Part shown: positions 21,901 through 33,390 of the stretch, piece by piece
Position numbering within the stretch: the stretch's first letter is position 1
Layout: each line of letters begins with the position of its first letter
Source of the DNA: Posidonia oceanica
Lineage: Eukaryota > Streptophyta > Magnoliopsida > Alismatales > Posidoniaceae
Length of the DNA: 64,000 nt
Direction of reading: 5' to 3'
NCBI GenBank assembly: GCA_037176725.1
Contig: JAZBRS010000050.1
Span: 11,054,001-11,118,000 of the forward strand
Notes under the pieces: model-generated
What the model saw: only the letters and a program-made list of their open reading frames with translations
What the model was told of the DNA's origin: nothing
Database searches by the model: none
Translations under genes and position numbers: made by a program

Positions 21901-23680
21901 CCAGGACAGAGGTCGTGCACCGAGGATACAAGAACACTCGAGTAAGCATGACTATCCTGAAGCGTCACCAGGGCCAGGCAGCGGAACATATACACTCTTT
22001 CGACATCACAAACCCTACTTTCGAGAAAAAGATCCTCTCGGAACTTATTGCATATGGAGAGGAGGATGATACGGGCGAGGACGAGATTGATGAACCATTG
22101 CCCAAGTTCTGGCCCTATGACGACGATCCAGAAGGCCCCAACCTCCTTGTTGAAGAAGAAACAGAGGTTGTTAATATCGGCACAGCTGAAGAAGCCCGAG
22201 AGGTTCGTATCAGTGCCCAGATGTCCCCCCAGGCCCGAGCAGAGTTTATCGCATTCTTGAAAGAGTATGCGGATGTCTTCGCCTGGAGCTACGAAGATAT
22301 GGTCAGCCTTGATGTAGAGATAGTGGTACACAACCTGCCCTTAAATCTAGATGCCAAGCCAGTAAAGCAAAAACTGAGAAGATGGCGACCACAGTGGCTG
22401 CTTATGATCAAGGAAGAGATCATGAAACAGCACAAAGTCAATTTCCTGAAGGTTGTCCTTTATCCTGAGTGGCTGGCAAACATCGTACCTGTGCCCAAGA
22501 AAGATGGCCAAGTCTGGATTTGTATCGACTATAGGGACCTGAACAAGGTGAGTCCCAAGGACAATTTCCCTTTGCCTCACATTGACGTCCTAGTCGACAA
22601 TACAGCAAGCCAAAAGATGCTCTCCTTCATGGACGGCTTCTCCGGTTATAACCAGATCAAAATGGCAGAAGAAGACATGGAAAAGACTTCATTCATCACC
22701 CCCTAGGGGTCTTCTGCTACTAAGTTATGCTGTTTGGGCTGAAGAATGCTGGCGCAACCTATCAGAGGGCCATGACTGCAGTTTTCCACGACCTCATGCA
22801 CCAAGAAGTGGAGGTCTATGTAGATGATATGATCGCCAAAACCAAAGAGCCTGAGGATCACCTTGCCTGTTTGAAGAAGCTCTTTAACCGTTTAAGAAAG
22901 TATAAGCTGCGCCTCAACCCCAACAAGTGTGTATTCGGGGTGTCTTCTGGCAAACTTCTGGGCTACATTGTTAGCCAAAGGGGGATTGAAGTGGACCCGA
23001 TGAAGGCAAAAGCCATCATGGACATGCCACCCCCTAGGACCGAAAAGGAGGTCAGGGGCTTGCTAGGGCGTTTACAATATATCAGTCGCTTCATTGCACA
23101 GCTTATGCGCATCTGCGAGCCAATATTCAAGCTCCTGAAGAAGAATGCACAGATTGATTGGAGCGAGGAGTGTCAGGCTGCATTCGACAAGATCAAGCAG
23201 CTGTTGATCAAGCCTCCTGTCTTGGTTCCCCCCACACTAGGGAGACCTTTGCTTCTCTAACTTTCTACCACGCAGCATTCCATGGGCGCCGTCTTGGGCC
23301 AACATGATGAGTCAGGTAGAAAGGAGCGTGCCATTTATAACCTGAGCAAGAAGTTTAATGAATGCGAAGCTGGGTACAGTACAATAGAGAAGACCTGCCT
23401 ATCTCTTGTCTGGGCTGCACAGAAATTAAGGCACTACATGATGGCATATCCAGTTCAGCTCTTGTGCCGGCATGATCCTATCAAGTTCCTCTTTCAGAAG
23501 CCGGCCATGGTAGGCAGATGTGTTAAGTGGCAGGTGCTACTGTCTCAATACGACATCACCTTTGTCACTCAGAAGTCCATGAAGGGCCAAGCTATGGCAG
23601 ACCATCTTGCTGATTTTCCTCTGCCTGAATACCAGCCACTCCAGACACAGTTCCCAGATGAAGACATTCTCTTTGCAATG
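21901..23680 (+). pseudogene. pol: Reverse transcriptase and Ty3-type RNase H of element 2, frameshifted
   Basis: The RT N-terminal part is open to 22,706 (motifs V-P-V-P-K-K-D-G, I-D-Y-R-D-L-N-K, F-M-D-G-F-S-G-Y-N-Q-I). A one-base loss at about 22,703-22,712 plus a TAG breaks the frame. The next frame carries G-L-K-N-A-G-A-T-Y-Q-R and the catalytic Y-V-D-D-M (22,817-22,831). The Ty3-type RNase H follows at about 23,200-23,630 after TAA 23,258 (S-K-K-F-N-E-C-E, Y-S-T-I-E-K, C-R-H-D). As is common in this lineage, its first catalytic Asp is not recognisable. The encoded enzymes would copy element RNA into DNA in the particle. Confidence 0.85.
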
Positions 23681-24110
23681 GAGGACTCTAAGGAGAAAGA
23701 CCCTGAAGATCAAGAGCAGTGGCAGTTATACTTCGATGGTGCTGTGAACAAGAAAGGCTGAGGTGTAGGCATAGTGCTGACAACGCCTCAGGGACAGATG
23801 ATTCCCTTCGCAAGGAAGCTGACCTTCAAATGCACCAATAACGAGGCAGAGTATGAAGCATGCATCCTAGGACTGAATGTTGCCCTCGAGACTGAGGTAC
23901 AGAAGCTGCTTGTGCACGGTGACGCTATGCTGGTGATCTCTCAAGTAAATGGCGATTGGAAGGCAAAGAATCCAAAGTTATTGCCATATCATGAACACCT
24001 GCTGAAGTTGATAGAACAGTTTGCAAGCATCCGCTTCACATACATGAACCGAGCAAGGAACGCATATGTAGATGCGTTGGCAACCCTGGCGTCCTGGCTC
24101 AGCATACCTG
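23681..24110 (+). pseudogene. Second, archaeal-type RNase H (aRH) of element 2
   Basis: Q-W-Q-L-Y-F-D-G-A-V-N-K-K-G begins the domain, followed by a TGA at 23,759-23,761 (CGA in element 3). Then come N-N-E-A-E-Y-E-A-C-I-L-G-L, V-H-G-D-A-M-L-V-I-S-Q-V and R-N-A-Y-V-D-A-L-A. These supply the D-E-D-D catalytic set. A second RNase H between the Ty3-type domain and integrase is diagnostic of the Tat lineage. Confidence 0.8.
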
Positions 24111-25444
24111 AAGACAACACAGTGGATGTATCTGTTACTCGCATAGAGCAGCCTGCGCACTGCATGAACATAGAAGAGGTGGATCCAGCAGAGGAGCAGC
24201 CCTGGTATCACGACATAAAAGCTTTCCTGGAATCTGGCAGCCTTCCACCTGGTACCTCAGCAACAGATAAAAGAACTCTGACGCGTCTGGCGTCAAATTA
24301 TGTACTAGGGGCGGGACAATTGTACAGAAGGTCATATAATCAAATGCTCCTGCATTGCTTAAACAAATTGGAGGCTGACACGCTGATGCTTCAAGTGCAT
24401 GCAGGGACTTGCGGCCCACACATGAACGGCGTCCTCCTAGCCAAGAAGATAATGCTTCTAGGATACTTTTGGCTAACTATGGAAGCAGACTGCTGTCGAT
24501 TTGTACGCAGATGCCACAATTGCCAAGTGCATGGCAATTTCATTTGGGCGCCCCCACAGGAATTGCATAGCATGTCGTCGCCGTGGCCTTTCTTTACCTG
24601 GGGGATTGATGTCATTGGCGCCATCCACCTTGCAGCTTCCAATGGTCATCACTACATTCTAGTAGCGATCGACTACTTTACCAAGTGGGTGGAAGCGGCC
24701 TCTTACAAAACAGTAATTGCCGTGGCTACAGAAAAGGTTTATCAGAAACAATATCATAGCCCGGTATGGGGTCTCGCATGCACTCATTTTTGATAATGGC
24801 ACGAATTTCATTGCCAAGAGGATCGAAGACTATCTGCAGAGCTTCAGCATCAAACACCACAGATCCTCTCCTTATCGACCGCAGATGAACGGCGCAGTAG
24901 AGTCCGTCAACAAGAACTTGGTTAAGATCCTGAAAAGATGGCGGAAAATCATAAAGACTGGCACGACAAGCTTCCTTACGCACTCTGGGCGTACAGGACA
25001 TCTGTCTGGACTTCAACAGGAGCCACCCCATACTCTCTGGTGTTTGGCATGGAGGCGGTGCTGCCTATCGAGGTAGAGATCCCGTCACTGCGGATCCTAC
25101 GGGAAGTTGAGTTAGAAGAAGCAGAATGGGTCGAAGACCGCTGCGTCCAACTAAATCTAATTGATGAGCACAGGCTGTAAGCTATACATAATGCTCACTG
25201 TTACCAGAAGCGAATGGCCAGATCATACTTGAAGACGGCTCAGCCGAGAGGCTTCCAGTCAGGAGACCTTGTTCTGCACGCCATTCATCTACCTGATGGT
25301 CAAGGGAAATTCCGACCTAATTGGCGTGGCCCCTTTGTGGTCAAGCAGGTCTTTTCGGGCGGTGCTGTAACTCTTGAGGACATGGATCAGGTCAAGTAGT
25401 CTGAGCCCGTCAACCTATGCTACCTCAAGAAGTACTATCAGTAG
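24111..25444 (+). pseudogene. int: Integrase of element 2: catalytic triad kept but two frameshifts and two stops
   Basis: A zinc-binding H...H...C-H-N-C module lies at about 24,395-24,530. The D,D-35-E core keeps Asp (24,608-24,610), Asp (24,792-24,794) and Glu (24,900-24,902). An extra G near 24,735 and a missing base near 24,933 shift the frame between D1 and D2 and after the Glu. TAA at about 25,178 (CAA in element 3) and TAG at 25,397 interrupt the C-terminal part. The end P-N-W-R-G-P-F-V-V-K-Q is followed by Y-L-K-K-Y-Y-Q and stop TAG 25,442. There is no chromodomain. Confidence 0.85.
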
Positions 25445-26915
25445 CCTGGGGCAACCCTGTTGCAGATGCTTCTCCCCCATCTAGTCGCTTGCATTCTCAC
25501 TCTTTGTATATCCCCCCTACATCTCCTATCTTGCCTCTCGCATCTCTATTCCTGTATATCTTCTCGTACTCCTACCCTTCTCTTGCATTTCTGCTCCACT
25601 ACACATCCTCATGTATTTTATCCTTCCCAAGCATCATTCCTTTTGAAATCATCATCGTCATCCTCATAAATCATGCATTGTATTTTTACCCGATGATGAA
25701 AACCGGAAGTGCTTGCCTGCTCTGGAAGGAGTCCACCTTGCCTCACCTGGCACTACTCAGATGTCTTAGCTAGTGAGGGAGCCACCATCCATCAAGACAG
25801 GCGAATTGCCCAAACTCATAGAACATACAGCTCTAGAGGGAGAAAAAATGCTAGGGTGTGAGCTGAAAAAAGATAGTAGATGTCTAAGCTTGAGCACATA
25901 CAAAAAGAACAGAAGGCGAAGACAGAAGCTGGCCCTAGAGATAGGGGTGTGCAGTCTAACCTTGCTCCTTCAGCTCACCTTGAGAAGACCCAAAGCCTAC
26001 ATTCATGAACCTATGCACCCTTTTCACCTCCAGAATGGGGATAGCAGAAGCCTGTGAAAAAAAGAGAAAAAGAAGAACAAACAAACAAAACAAAAAAGGA
26101 GAAAAAGAAAAGAAAGCAAGTAAGAAAAAAAAAGAGAGAAAAAAGAAAGGGGTTGGACAAAAGTCAGCCCAGAAATACAGGCAATATCATCCCCCCCGTA
26201 CCTTAGAAAGGAACCAAGAATGCAAGCCTAAAGGGTCTATAACTCGCCCACCTCAAAGACAGACACTTATCACCTCCAAGCCAGGGGCAGAGAAAGCCTG
26301 CACACCCATGTGGGAGAAAACAAAAAAAGAGAGAGAAAAAGTAGGTGTAGGTCCTGAAGAGTTTGGCAGATAGCCTGTCCTCACGACACCACCACCTGAA
26401 TACCACCAACACCCCTCCCAGAGTGCCACCAACAAGTTAGTAGTCCAAGTAGGGCCCAATGAGTCAGGGACCACTCCCTTCCTCTATAATAGGCACCAAA
26501 GCACTCCGTATGCTGAGGGCAAAGCATACCAATCATAATTAAAGCATATTAACCCGCATCATGCATATCTGCATCTCCAATCATCCCTTCCCTCTTTTCA
26601 ACCATTCCGCTCTGCAAAACTTGCCCCGGCTCTGAGACAGTACTCTTACCAAGCACGCGTTGACGTCGTTCAAGCTGCACTGGTCTAGAACTCTTGCCAG
26701 TCCTCGCCCCCGTGTCAACAAAATCCCCTTGCTTATGTGTGCTTAACTGCTATGTTCTGATGTTAACTGCTGAATATTTTGAACTGCTTTACCAGCTTCA
26801 GATTCTGCTTTCAGTTAGCGATTATATGCCTATGTGATCTGACTGTCTACAGCCTTGATAACAGGTACCTTGAAGACTCTACAGCACCTGCCTGTTTCAT
26901 TCTACGGCTTGCACC
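25445..26915 (+). other. Post-pol spacer of element 2 (no supported gene)
   Basis: 1.47 kb. CT-rich to 25,650; a block shared with element 3 around 25,690-25,990; a strongly A/G-rich tract at 26,050-26,160 (AAAGAGAAAAAG-type); then CACC-rich and CATGCAT-rich sequence. The last 200 nt before the accessory ORF are conserved in element 3 and include TTGATAACAGGTACCTT, which could hold a splice signal for making a separate accessory-ORF mRNA. No long antisense ORF of the kind known from Grande is visible. Confidence 0.45.
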
Positions 26916-28118
26916 ATGGGTTACCCCACTCTCGAGACCCCAGTACACTGCTCTGAGACCCAGCAGGGTTGGATTGGCAAGCTCAGCCAGGATGACTGTG
27001 AAAAGCTGTGCCTCTAGGGCATACCAACTAAACTGCTGAAGGCGGCTGATGTCGAAGTAAGCCGACACCTCCTGTGCGTTGCCGGAAGATTCTGGAAGCC
27101 AGCGCATCATGTCTTCCGCTTCGAAAGGACAGAACTGACACCCACACTGGAGGAGGTGCGCCGTATCTGTGGCTTCTCCCGGCTAATGGGACCGTCCATC
27201 TTCATGAGGCATGACAAGTACATAGCAGTCCAAAGCAAGCTATCTAGGCTCTCTACTGATCGGTGCCAGCAAAGATTGATCTGCACCAGCGGCCTTACGC
27301 CCATGCTGTGCTTGACTTACTTTGATGAGATTGTGGACAAGCATGCTGAGCTCGGAGATGATCTTTGGCTTCGGGGATTTGTCACCTGATTTCTGAGCAA
27401 GCTGATATTCACACATGGCCGGATGACAGTTGCGATAGAAATTGCTGAAATCGCACTAGCTGTGGTGACTAGGCAGATAGACCTGACACCAGTTGTCTTG
27501 GCTGAAACCTATCACAGGCTGGACCGCATCTCTCACCGCTGCCGCCACTTCCACGGCTGCGGAGTGCTAGTACAGATCTGGCTGGCTGCACATTTAGAAC
27601 TGGACATACTACGCCCCCGGGGCAATGCTATCGAGACATACTGCAATAGCGGCTATGCTAGGACAATCAAGAGCATCCCAGAAGAATACAAGAAGCTATC
27701 AGAGCTGACGGACGATACCGTAGCATGGCGCATCATTCCATCTGCGGCCGAGCCTTTCACTATCTTCTTTGACACCTGCGATGCGTGACTTGTTGTGTTG
27801 CCAAGATTCACCGGAGGTGTGGTGTATCATCCCGTCCGGGTCATGCGGCAGTTCGGCCTCTAGCAGGGCGCCTTCATAGATAGCACCACCTTTAGGCTCC
27901 TCCAGGCATATCCTTTTGGCTCAACATCTGCTACAACTGAGCTAGCTGATCTGATGCAGAATGGAGTGCGGTCTACTGACATAGCATCCACGCAAGGCTC
28001 GGGATACACTCCTGAATACCTGACAGAGGTGCAGGCGCTCTGGACCATTAGTGAGATACCTCCTGGTGCTCCCCTGTTCCCCGACTCCAGAAAGTTAAAG
28101 AAAGCCCGAATCGACTAA
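26916..28118 (+). pseudogene. Accessory ORF downstream of pol, copy 2 (plant-mobile-domain / DUF7745-like), four stops
   Basis: ATG 26,916 to TAA 28,116-28,118 gives 401 codons. Its ATG aligns exactly with that of copy 3 (47,141) and both begin M-G-Y-P-T-L-E-T. In-frame stops are TAG 27,015 (Trp codon in copy 3), TGA 27,387 (CGA in copy 3), TGA 27,786 (also TGA in copy 3 but CGA in copy 1) and TAG 27,861. The C-terminus is basic (K-K-A-R-I-D). No catalytic motif, membrane segment or signal peptide is visible. Its place between pol and the 3' LTR in all three tails shows that it is an inherited part of the family. Function unknown. Confidence 0.72.
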
Positions 28119-28599
28119 GGCATCTGTGTAGCTGTCTGCTTGTTTAGTTCTTATGCTGTATCTTTTGGCCTGCCACAGGCGTGTAATCAAGTTCTATTAA
28201 TACAAAGGTGTTCTGAGCCACCTGTTTGTATTTCAAGTCTGCTCCAATGCATGCATGATTGCATCAATCATATTGTAGGGCCCCTGGCCAGACGTGCTGC
28301 TAAACACCGTAGGAAAGTCCTCCTCGATCAATCCGAGTGCTGACCCATGCCATCCAAACAAGCAAAGTCGCTGAGCACCATCATCCGGATCTTCTTCTAG
28401 GGGCTGGTACCCTAAACTACTCGTCTAGCAAACGCGTCAGTTTTGTCTTTACCTTCCCTTTCGGTGCCATGGACGCACTGGCCAACCCCTGGCATCATCC
28501 TGATACCAGGGGCATCTTTTTGATCGCCCCTTGGTATCATTCCCCCTCTCTTTCTCCCATGATATTTCTGGATATCACGGGATGATCTGCTCTCGCAAA
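28119..28599 (+). other. Spacer between accessory ORF and arrays, element 2
   Basis: Close to 1945-2430 of element 1 over its whole length. It contains CTGGTACCCTAAACTACTCG once, the segment that element 3 has expanded into a 51-bp repeat. No gene seen. Confidence 0.5.
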
Positions 28600-28979
28600 A
28601 CCTATTCTCTTGCCGGCCGATAAGTCCGATATCTTATCACCCATTCCTTTGCCGGCTGATAAGTTCGATATCTTATCACTCATTCTTTTGCCGGCCGATA
28701 AGTCTGATATCTTATCACTCATTCTTTTGCCGGCCGATAAGTCTGATATCTTATCACCTATTCATTTACCGGCCGATAAGTTCGATATCATATCACTCAT
28801 TCATTTGCCGGCCGATAAGTACGATATCTTATCACTCATTCTTTTGCCGGCCGATAAGTCCGATATGTTATCATCCTTTCTTTTGCCGACCGATAAGTCC
28901 GATATCTTATCACTCATTCCTTTGCCGGCCGATAAATCCGATATCTTATCAATCAATCAATCAATCAGTCAATCACCCC
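28600..28979 (+). repeat. 39-bp tandem array (9 units), element 2
   Basis: Nine units spaced 39 nt with core GATAAGTCCGATATCTTATC. Some units break the stem (CATATC, GTTATC). The last unit passes into ATCAATCAATCAATCAGTCA. The 126-codon frame across the array is a repeat artefact. Confidence 0.9.
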
Positions 28980-29432
28980 TTTCCGGTTGATAGGACCGTA
29001 AACTATCACTTCCGGTTGATAGGACCGTAAACTATCGTTCTCCGGCTGATGATCCGAAACTCATCACTCTTTCGGCTGATATCTAGTAAGTATCACTCAC
29101 AACTGCACCTTCCGGTTGATAGGACCGTAAACTATCACTTCCGTTTGATAGGACTGTAAACTATCGCTTCCGGTTGATAGGACCATAAACTATCGTTCTC
29201 TGGTTGATGATCCGAAACTCATCTCTCTTGGGGTGATATCCAAAACTATCACCTGTAGTTGTGTTCTACGGCTGATATCCAGTAACTATCACTCGCAAAA
29301 GCCTTTTCCGGTTGATAGGACCGTAAACTATCGCTCTCTGGCTGATATCGAAAACTATTGCGGGCATTTGTGGTTTCCGGCTGATATCCAGTAACTATCA
29401 CTCATAATTGCGCTTCCGGTTGATAGTACCGT
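28980..29432 (+). repeat. Hairpin-unit array, element 2, left part
   Basis: Mix of GGTTGATAGGACCGTAAACT, GCTGATGATCCGAAACTCAT and GCTGATATCCAGTAACTATC units. It stops at GATAGTACCGT where element 3 is inserted and continues at 62,759. Confidence 0.9.
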
Positions 29433-31010
29433 TGTTGACACCCCATTTTGGCAGGCTGAATCAATTGGAATCCTCTGGTAGCTTCTGGATCCAAATCTAG
29501 GTCCAAACCTACACATTCCTTTTCATCATTCTCTTCAAAACAAGCCCAAACTTAACCTAGAATCACACCTCTTTCCCAAGCCCAAAAACTACCCAAAAAG
29601 CATAGGAAAACCCACCATCCCCAACTTAACAAACCTACCAAAAATCCTTAGAAATCTTCAAACCAAAATCACTCCCAAAAACCCTAGAAAACCTAGGTAA
29701 AACTACCCTTTTTCTACACCTCAAAACCCTTCCAAAACCTTCCAAAATCCAAACCCAAACCCTAGGTCCAACACTAGAGACCCTAGGCTGCACACTCCCC
29801 AAATTTCACCTCTTTTCTAAACCTCTAACCCCTTGATTTCTTCAAATTATCCTTTTCTCTCTCTTGGATTATTCTTTTCTCTCTCCTCTGTCTCTCCTGA
29901 TTATTCTCATTCTTTTTACTCCCTTCTCTCTCTCCTTCTTGCTTGGCTGTGGGCCCACCCTGTGCATCTATCTCTTTTGCATTTTATTTATATTTTTATT
30001 TTATTTTTAGCTTATTTCTTGATTTTCTAATATTTATTTTTGCATGTTAGTCTTTTAGTTGATAATCTCATTTAATATCCTGTTTTTACCTTAGTAAATT
30101 GCATTTTAATCCTGTTTTTTACTTTATTTGCGTTTTAGTCATCTGATCTGTTGATTTAAGCATTTATTTTCCATCGTTTCTTACTGCATTGCATTTTTCT
30201 CCCATGCTTTTTGATTTTTGCACATAGGTCCTTCATTTGCATGCACAACATCTATTTTTCAACATTTTTGCTTATAAAATTGCACTCCAGACCCTACATG
30301 TTTTAAAATTACACATAGGTCCTCTACATGTTTAGAAAACTCATTTAAATGCATACTTTTGCTTATAAAATTGCATTTTAGACCCTGCATATTTAAAAAA
30401 TGCACATAAGTCCACTGATTAATTCACAAACCAGTTAAAATCACAGTTTTACCTTATAAAATTGCATTTCAACCCCTGCATGCTTTCAAATTGCACATTA
30501 GTCCTCCATATGATTTCAAAACTTATTCAAATGTATGTTTTATCTTATTAAATTGCATTTCAAACCCTGCATTTTGTAAAATTGCACTCAGACCCCCAAG
30601 TTTTCAAAAACCTTGCATATAAGCCCCTAGCTTTTCAAAATTCTTGCATTTAGGTCCTTAACTTTTTCAAAAATTGCATATAGGTCCCTAAGTTTTCTAA
30701 AAAGTTATTCTTAGGTCATTTCTTGCATTTCTGCATGCATTGCACCCATGCATCTTTGCATTTGGCATTTTTGCACACACTTAAGCACACTTAGCTCCCA
30801 TTTACATGGGAGGACCTGTTTTGCATACCCCTAGGACCTTCTTTACACTTACATCCACTTTTCTCCCCTGTTCTGGCCCTTCTGCTTTGAAGCCAGCATA
30901 TCTTCTGATCTGGCCGCCGGATCTTCTCAACCAAGCTACTTGGACGACCCCGGTGGAGCGCTCTTCCACATGGACCAAGCATTTCTCAGATCAGGCTTCA
31001 GATTTCCAAG

Positions 31011-31336
31011 GTAAGTCCTTCTGAACTCCTGCACAGCATTCATTTGCACACAATTTGCTTTGCATACATTGTTTTTGCTTTCTGTTTCCTTGAGCATATA
31101 GATTAAGGCCTCCTCTTCTCATCTATCAACTCTATCTCCCCTTTTCGTGTACTCTCAGTGCCTTGTGTTGCGTTTCCCCTAGATTCACTACTAATTGCGA
31201 CTTTCTTCCCCATTTTCCACGATCCGATTGCATCGCGAGCTTTTGGCAGCATGCGAGACATATCGTGGGACACTTTTGTGGGAAACAGTCACAAGACAGT
31301 GGTAATCCCTCCACTTGCTTCCTTTCCCCTTTGTAG
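31011..31336 (+). other. Putative LTR leader intron, element 3 5' LTR
   Basis: TTTCCAAG|GTAAGTCCTT at the left; CCTTTCCCCTTTGTAG|GTC at the right; 326 nt. Confidence 0.4.
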
Positions 31337-31469
31337 GTCTTCACACCTACATTGCGTGGTCTTTAAGCGGCGCTTGTCCTTACACTTGCACCGTTTGCCT
31401 CTCCTTACTTGATTTGCTCTTCTCCTTTGCATCTGCACCTGCATGGCTTTATCGATGTTTTATTTTGCT

Positions 31470-31770
31470 TGCTTTGGCACCGTTTTGCGTGCCCACTTCG
31501 CTTTTGGCACCGTTTCGCATGCCTGCTTTGTTTCTCACACTGTTTTTGGATGCTGATCTTGTTTTCTTGCACCGTTTTGTGTGCTAGCTTTGTTTCTCGC
31601 ACCGTTTTGCGTGCTGGCTTTGTTTTTGGCACTATTTCGTGTGCCCGCTCTGTTTCTCGCACCGTTTCGCGTGCTGCTTTGTTTTCTCACACCGTTTTGC
31701 ATGTCGATCTTGTTTTCTTGCACCGTTTTGCGTGTCGCTTCCGTTTCTCGCATTGTTTTGCGTGTTTTAT
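31470..31770 (+). repeat. 30-bp minisatellite in the element 3 5' LTR (about 10 units)
   Basis: Units such as CACCGTTTTGCGTGCTGGCT followed by TTGTTTCTCG. More diverged and less regular than the array at 14,536, with a few 31-32 nt units. Confidence 0.85.
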
Positions 31771-32474
31771 GCTGTTTCCTCTTGCATGTCGCCCGTATTG
31801 CTTGGTTTTACCGCTGTTTTGCTTTTCCGCCTGCATTTGCATATAGGGTAGTGTTGCTTACTGTCTGGATTTCTCACGAGCTAGGTTTCGACCGGTTTGG
31901 AACACAGACAGCGTTGCTGAGTGCTTAGACTGCACGTTTACTTCCTTGCATTGCATCCCATCACTTAGAGCACTCCTTTGAGCATCCATTTAGGCATTCA
32001 TTCGCACTTAGGCATTCAAACCTGCATTTCCCTGCGTATGCAAGCGTAAGCCTAGAACGACCGATTCTCGGACGTGTCGGGGGTGCCTAACACCTTCCCC
32101 GCACGTAACAGGAGTCCTTGCCCAGTCTTTTGGCCCGCTGTGACCATATTGCCCTTATCCTAGGCATGAGTCATATCATTTGCATTCATTTGCATTTGTT
32201 TTCCTTTGCATTGCTCTGCATTGCATCCTTTGCTTGATTTTGCGTGTTAATTCACGCATTTCCCTCGGTTTTCCTTCTCTCCCGATAATAGACATGGTGG
32301 CGACTTTGAATTGTCTTATCTTCTTCTTTTCTTATCTTTTCTCCTCTGTTTCAAGTGTTTTCGAGTTGAGCCTTCCTCCTCGGACATAGCCGCTTACAAT
32401 GAGCTTGATTCCGATCGGCGCACGCGAGCTTTTGGCTGTGTGCATGGACGATCTGAACACCGGGATTACTACAA

Positions 32475-32492
32475 TGGCGACTCCGTTAGGGA
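32475..32492 (+). promoter_or_regulatory. Primer-binding site, element 3 (tRNA-Arg type)
   Basis: TGGCGACTCCGTTAGGGA, one base after the LTR end. The first 11 bases match the complement of the tRNA-Arg 3' end perfectly; two later positions differ. Confidence 0.82.
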
Positions 32493-32683
32493 TGCTAGAC
32501 TCCGACTTTCGCCTTTGCTTTTTCTCGCTTGGGATTTGCTTTCCTTGTCTGCCTTTGTGCCTCTTTTGCCTGTTATGCTCGCTCTTCTGTGCAAACTCCT
32601 AGCGAGTCGCCTCATGGCTACTCTGCTTAGGTTTTGCACCTCCTTTGCCTTAGCGTTTGCTCTGTCATGGGAGAGCGCTGTTG
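32493..32683 (+). other. Leader remnant ending in a 2.8-kb deletion junction, element 3
   Basis: Follows the element 2 leader (15,400-15,570) and then, at about 32,655-32,683, jumps to sequence equivalent to 18,403 of element 2. The rest of the leader and most of gag are gone. Confidence 0.75.
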
Positions 32684-33390
32684 CATTCATCAACTCTCCT
32701 GCTGTGCCTATTCACTTGCCGTCCCGGCCTATCCCAGCTCAGATGGTGTATTCTCCTGCACCTCGGAATCCACCCACACCATAGATCACTACCATCGCTA
32801 GACTGGTCTACCCCGCCGCACCGGTTCAGCAAGGCTCATACCAGAGGCAAAGAAGGCCACCCACTGAGAAGCGGAAGTTCGCCTCACTGGTGGAACCGCT
32901 CACGACCATCTTGCCAAAGGTTGCATCGCTCCTGAAGTTCTCGGAGGTCGCCCGCCCCAAAATCTCGTGCCGCATTGGTTTAAGGCGAACCTCTTTTGCA
33001 ATTTCCATCGAAGTGTCGGGCATTCGACGGATAATTGCTACTCCCCGCGGAACGTAATTCAGGACTTAATCGAATTGGGAAGATTGTGATTGACCTGCAC
33101 GAGGCATCCACTCAAGCACACACTCATGCATCTGCTCATTCAGCTGTTCCCCCTCATTCTGGCATTGTCCACCAACCTCTACCGGAGCACTCTTATCCGG
33201 GAGGGGCGGAAACCTCAAGCATTCACTCTGTTTTTCCTTCTAGGCCTACTACATCTGTAATAGACCCCTCTGATCTTATTTCTGATATCTCTAAGCCTTT
33301 CCCTGTTAATCTCTATCTTGCGGCTGTTGCCGGCTCCGAGTCGGGAGTTCACATGATCTGACTGTGTGCCAGGCTGGAGCGCTCCTTCGC
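32684..33390 (+). pseudogene. gag: gag remnant of element 3 (only the C-terminal part)
   Basis: Corresponds to 18,403-19,130 of element 2: P-A-P-R-N-P-P-T-P then TAG 32,782, followed by a zinc-knuckle region damaged by small deletions near 32,938-32,955 and 33,030-33,090 and TGA 33,359. There is no start codon and no capsid core. It cannot make Gag. Confidence 0.75.

Larger units (their letters stand above)
29433..32473 (+). mobile_element. 5' LTR of element 3 with a 2.9-kb internal deletion
   Basis: 3041 bp against 5955 bp for its partner. Collinear to about 30,036, then jumps to sequence corresponding to 60,325 onward. The junction shares TTTATTTT, which occurs on both sides of the missing segment in the 3' LTR. 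The deletion removes the promoter/leader zone with the TATA-like site and the first candidate splice donor, so this LTR could hardly drive transcription. The conserved U5 block is at 32,031-32,117. Confidence 0.87.

Noticed and set aside
25300..25444. Chromodomain at the integrase C-terminus
   Set aside because: After the G-P-F-V-V-K motif the protein ends within about 40 residues with no aromatic cage pattern; the lineage lacks chromodomains.
26203..26474. Antisense frames downstream of pol, considered as a Grande-type antisense ORF
   Set aside because: Only 60-73 codons, overlapping in two frames, and not preserved in element 3.
28610..28990. 126-codon frame repeating P-A-D-K-S-D-I-L-S
   Set aside because: Produced by the 39-bp array; mirror frames exist on the other strand and unit number differs between elements.
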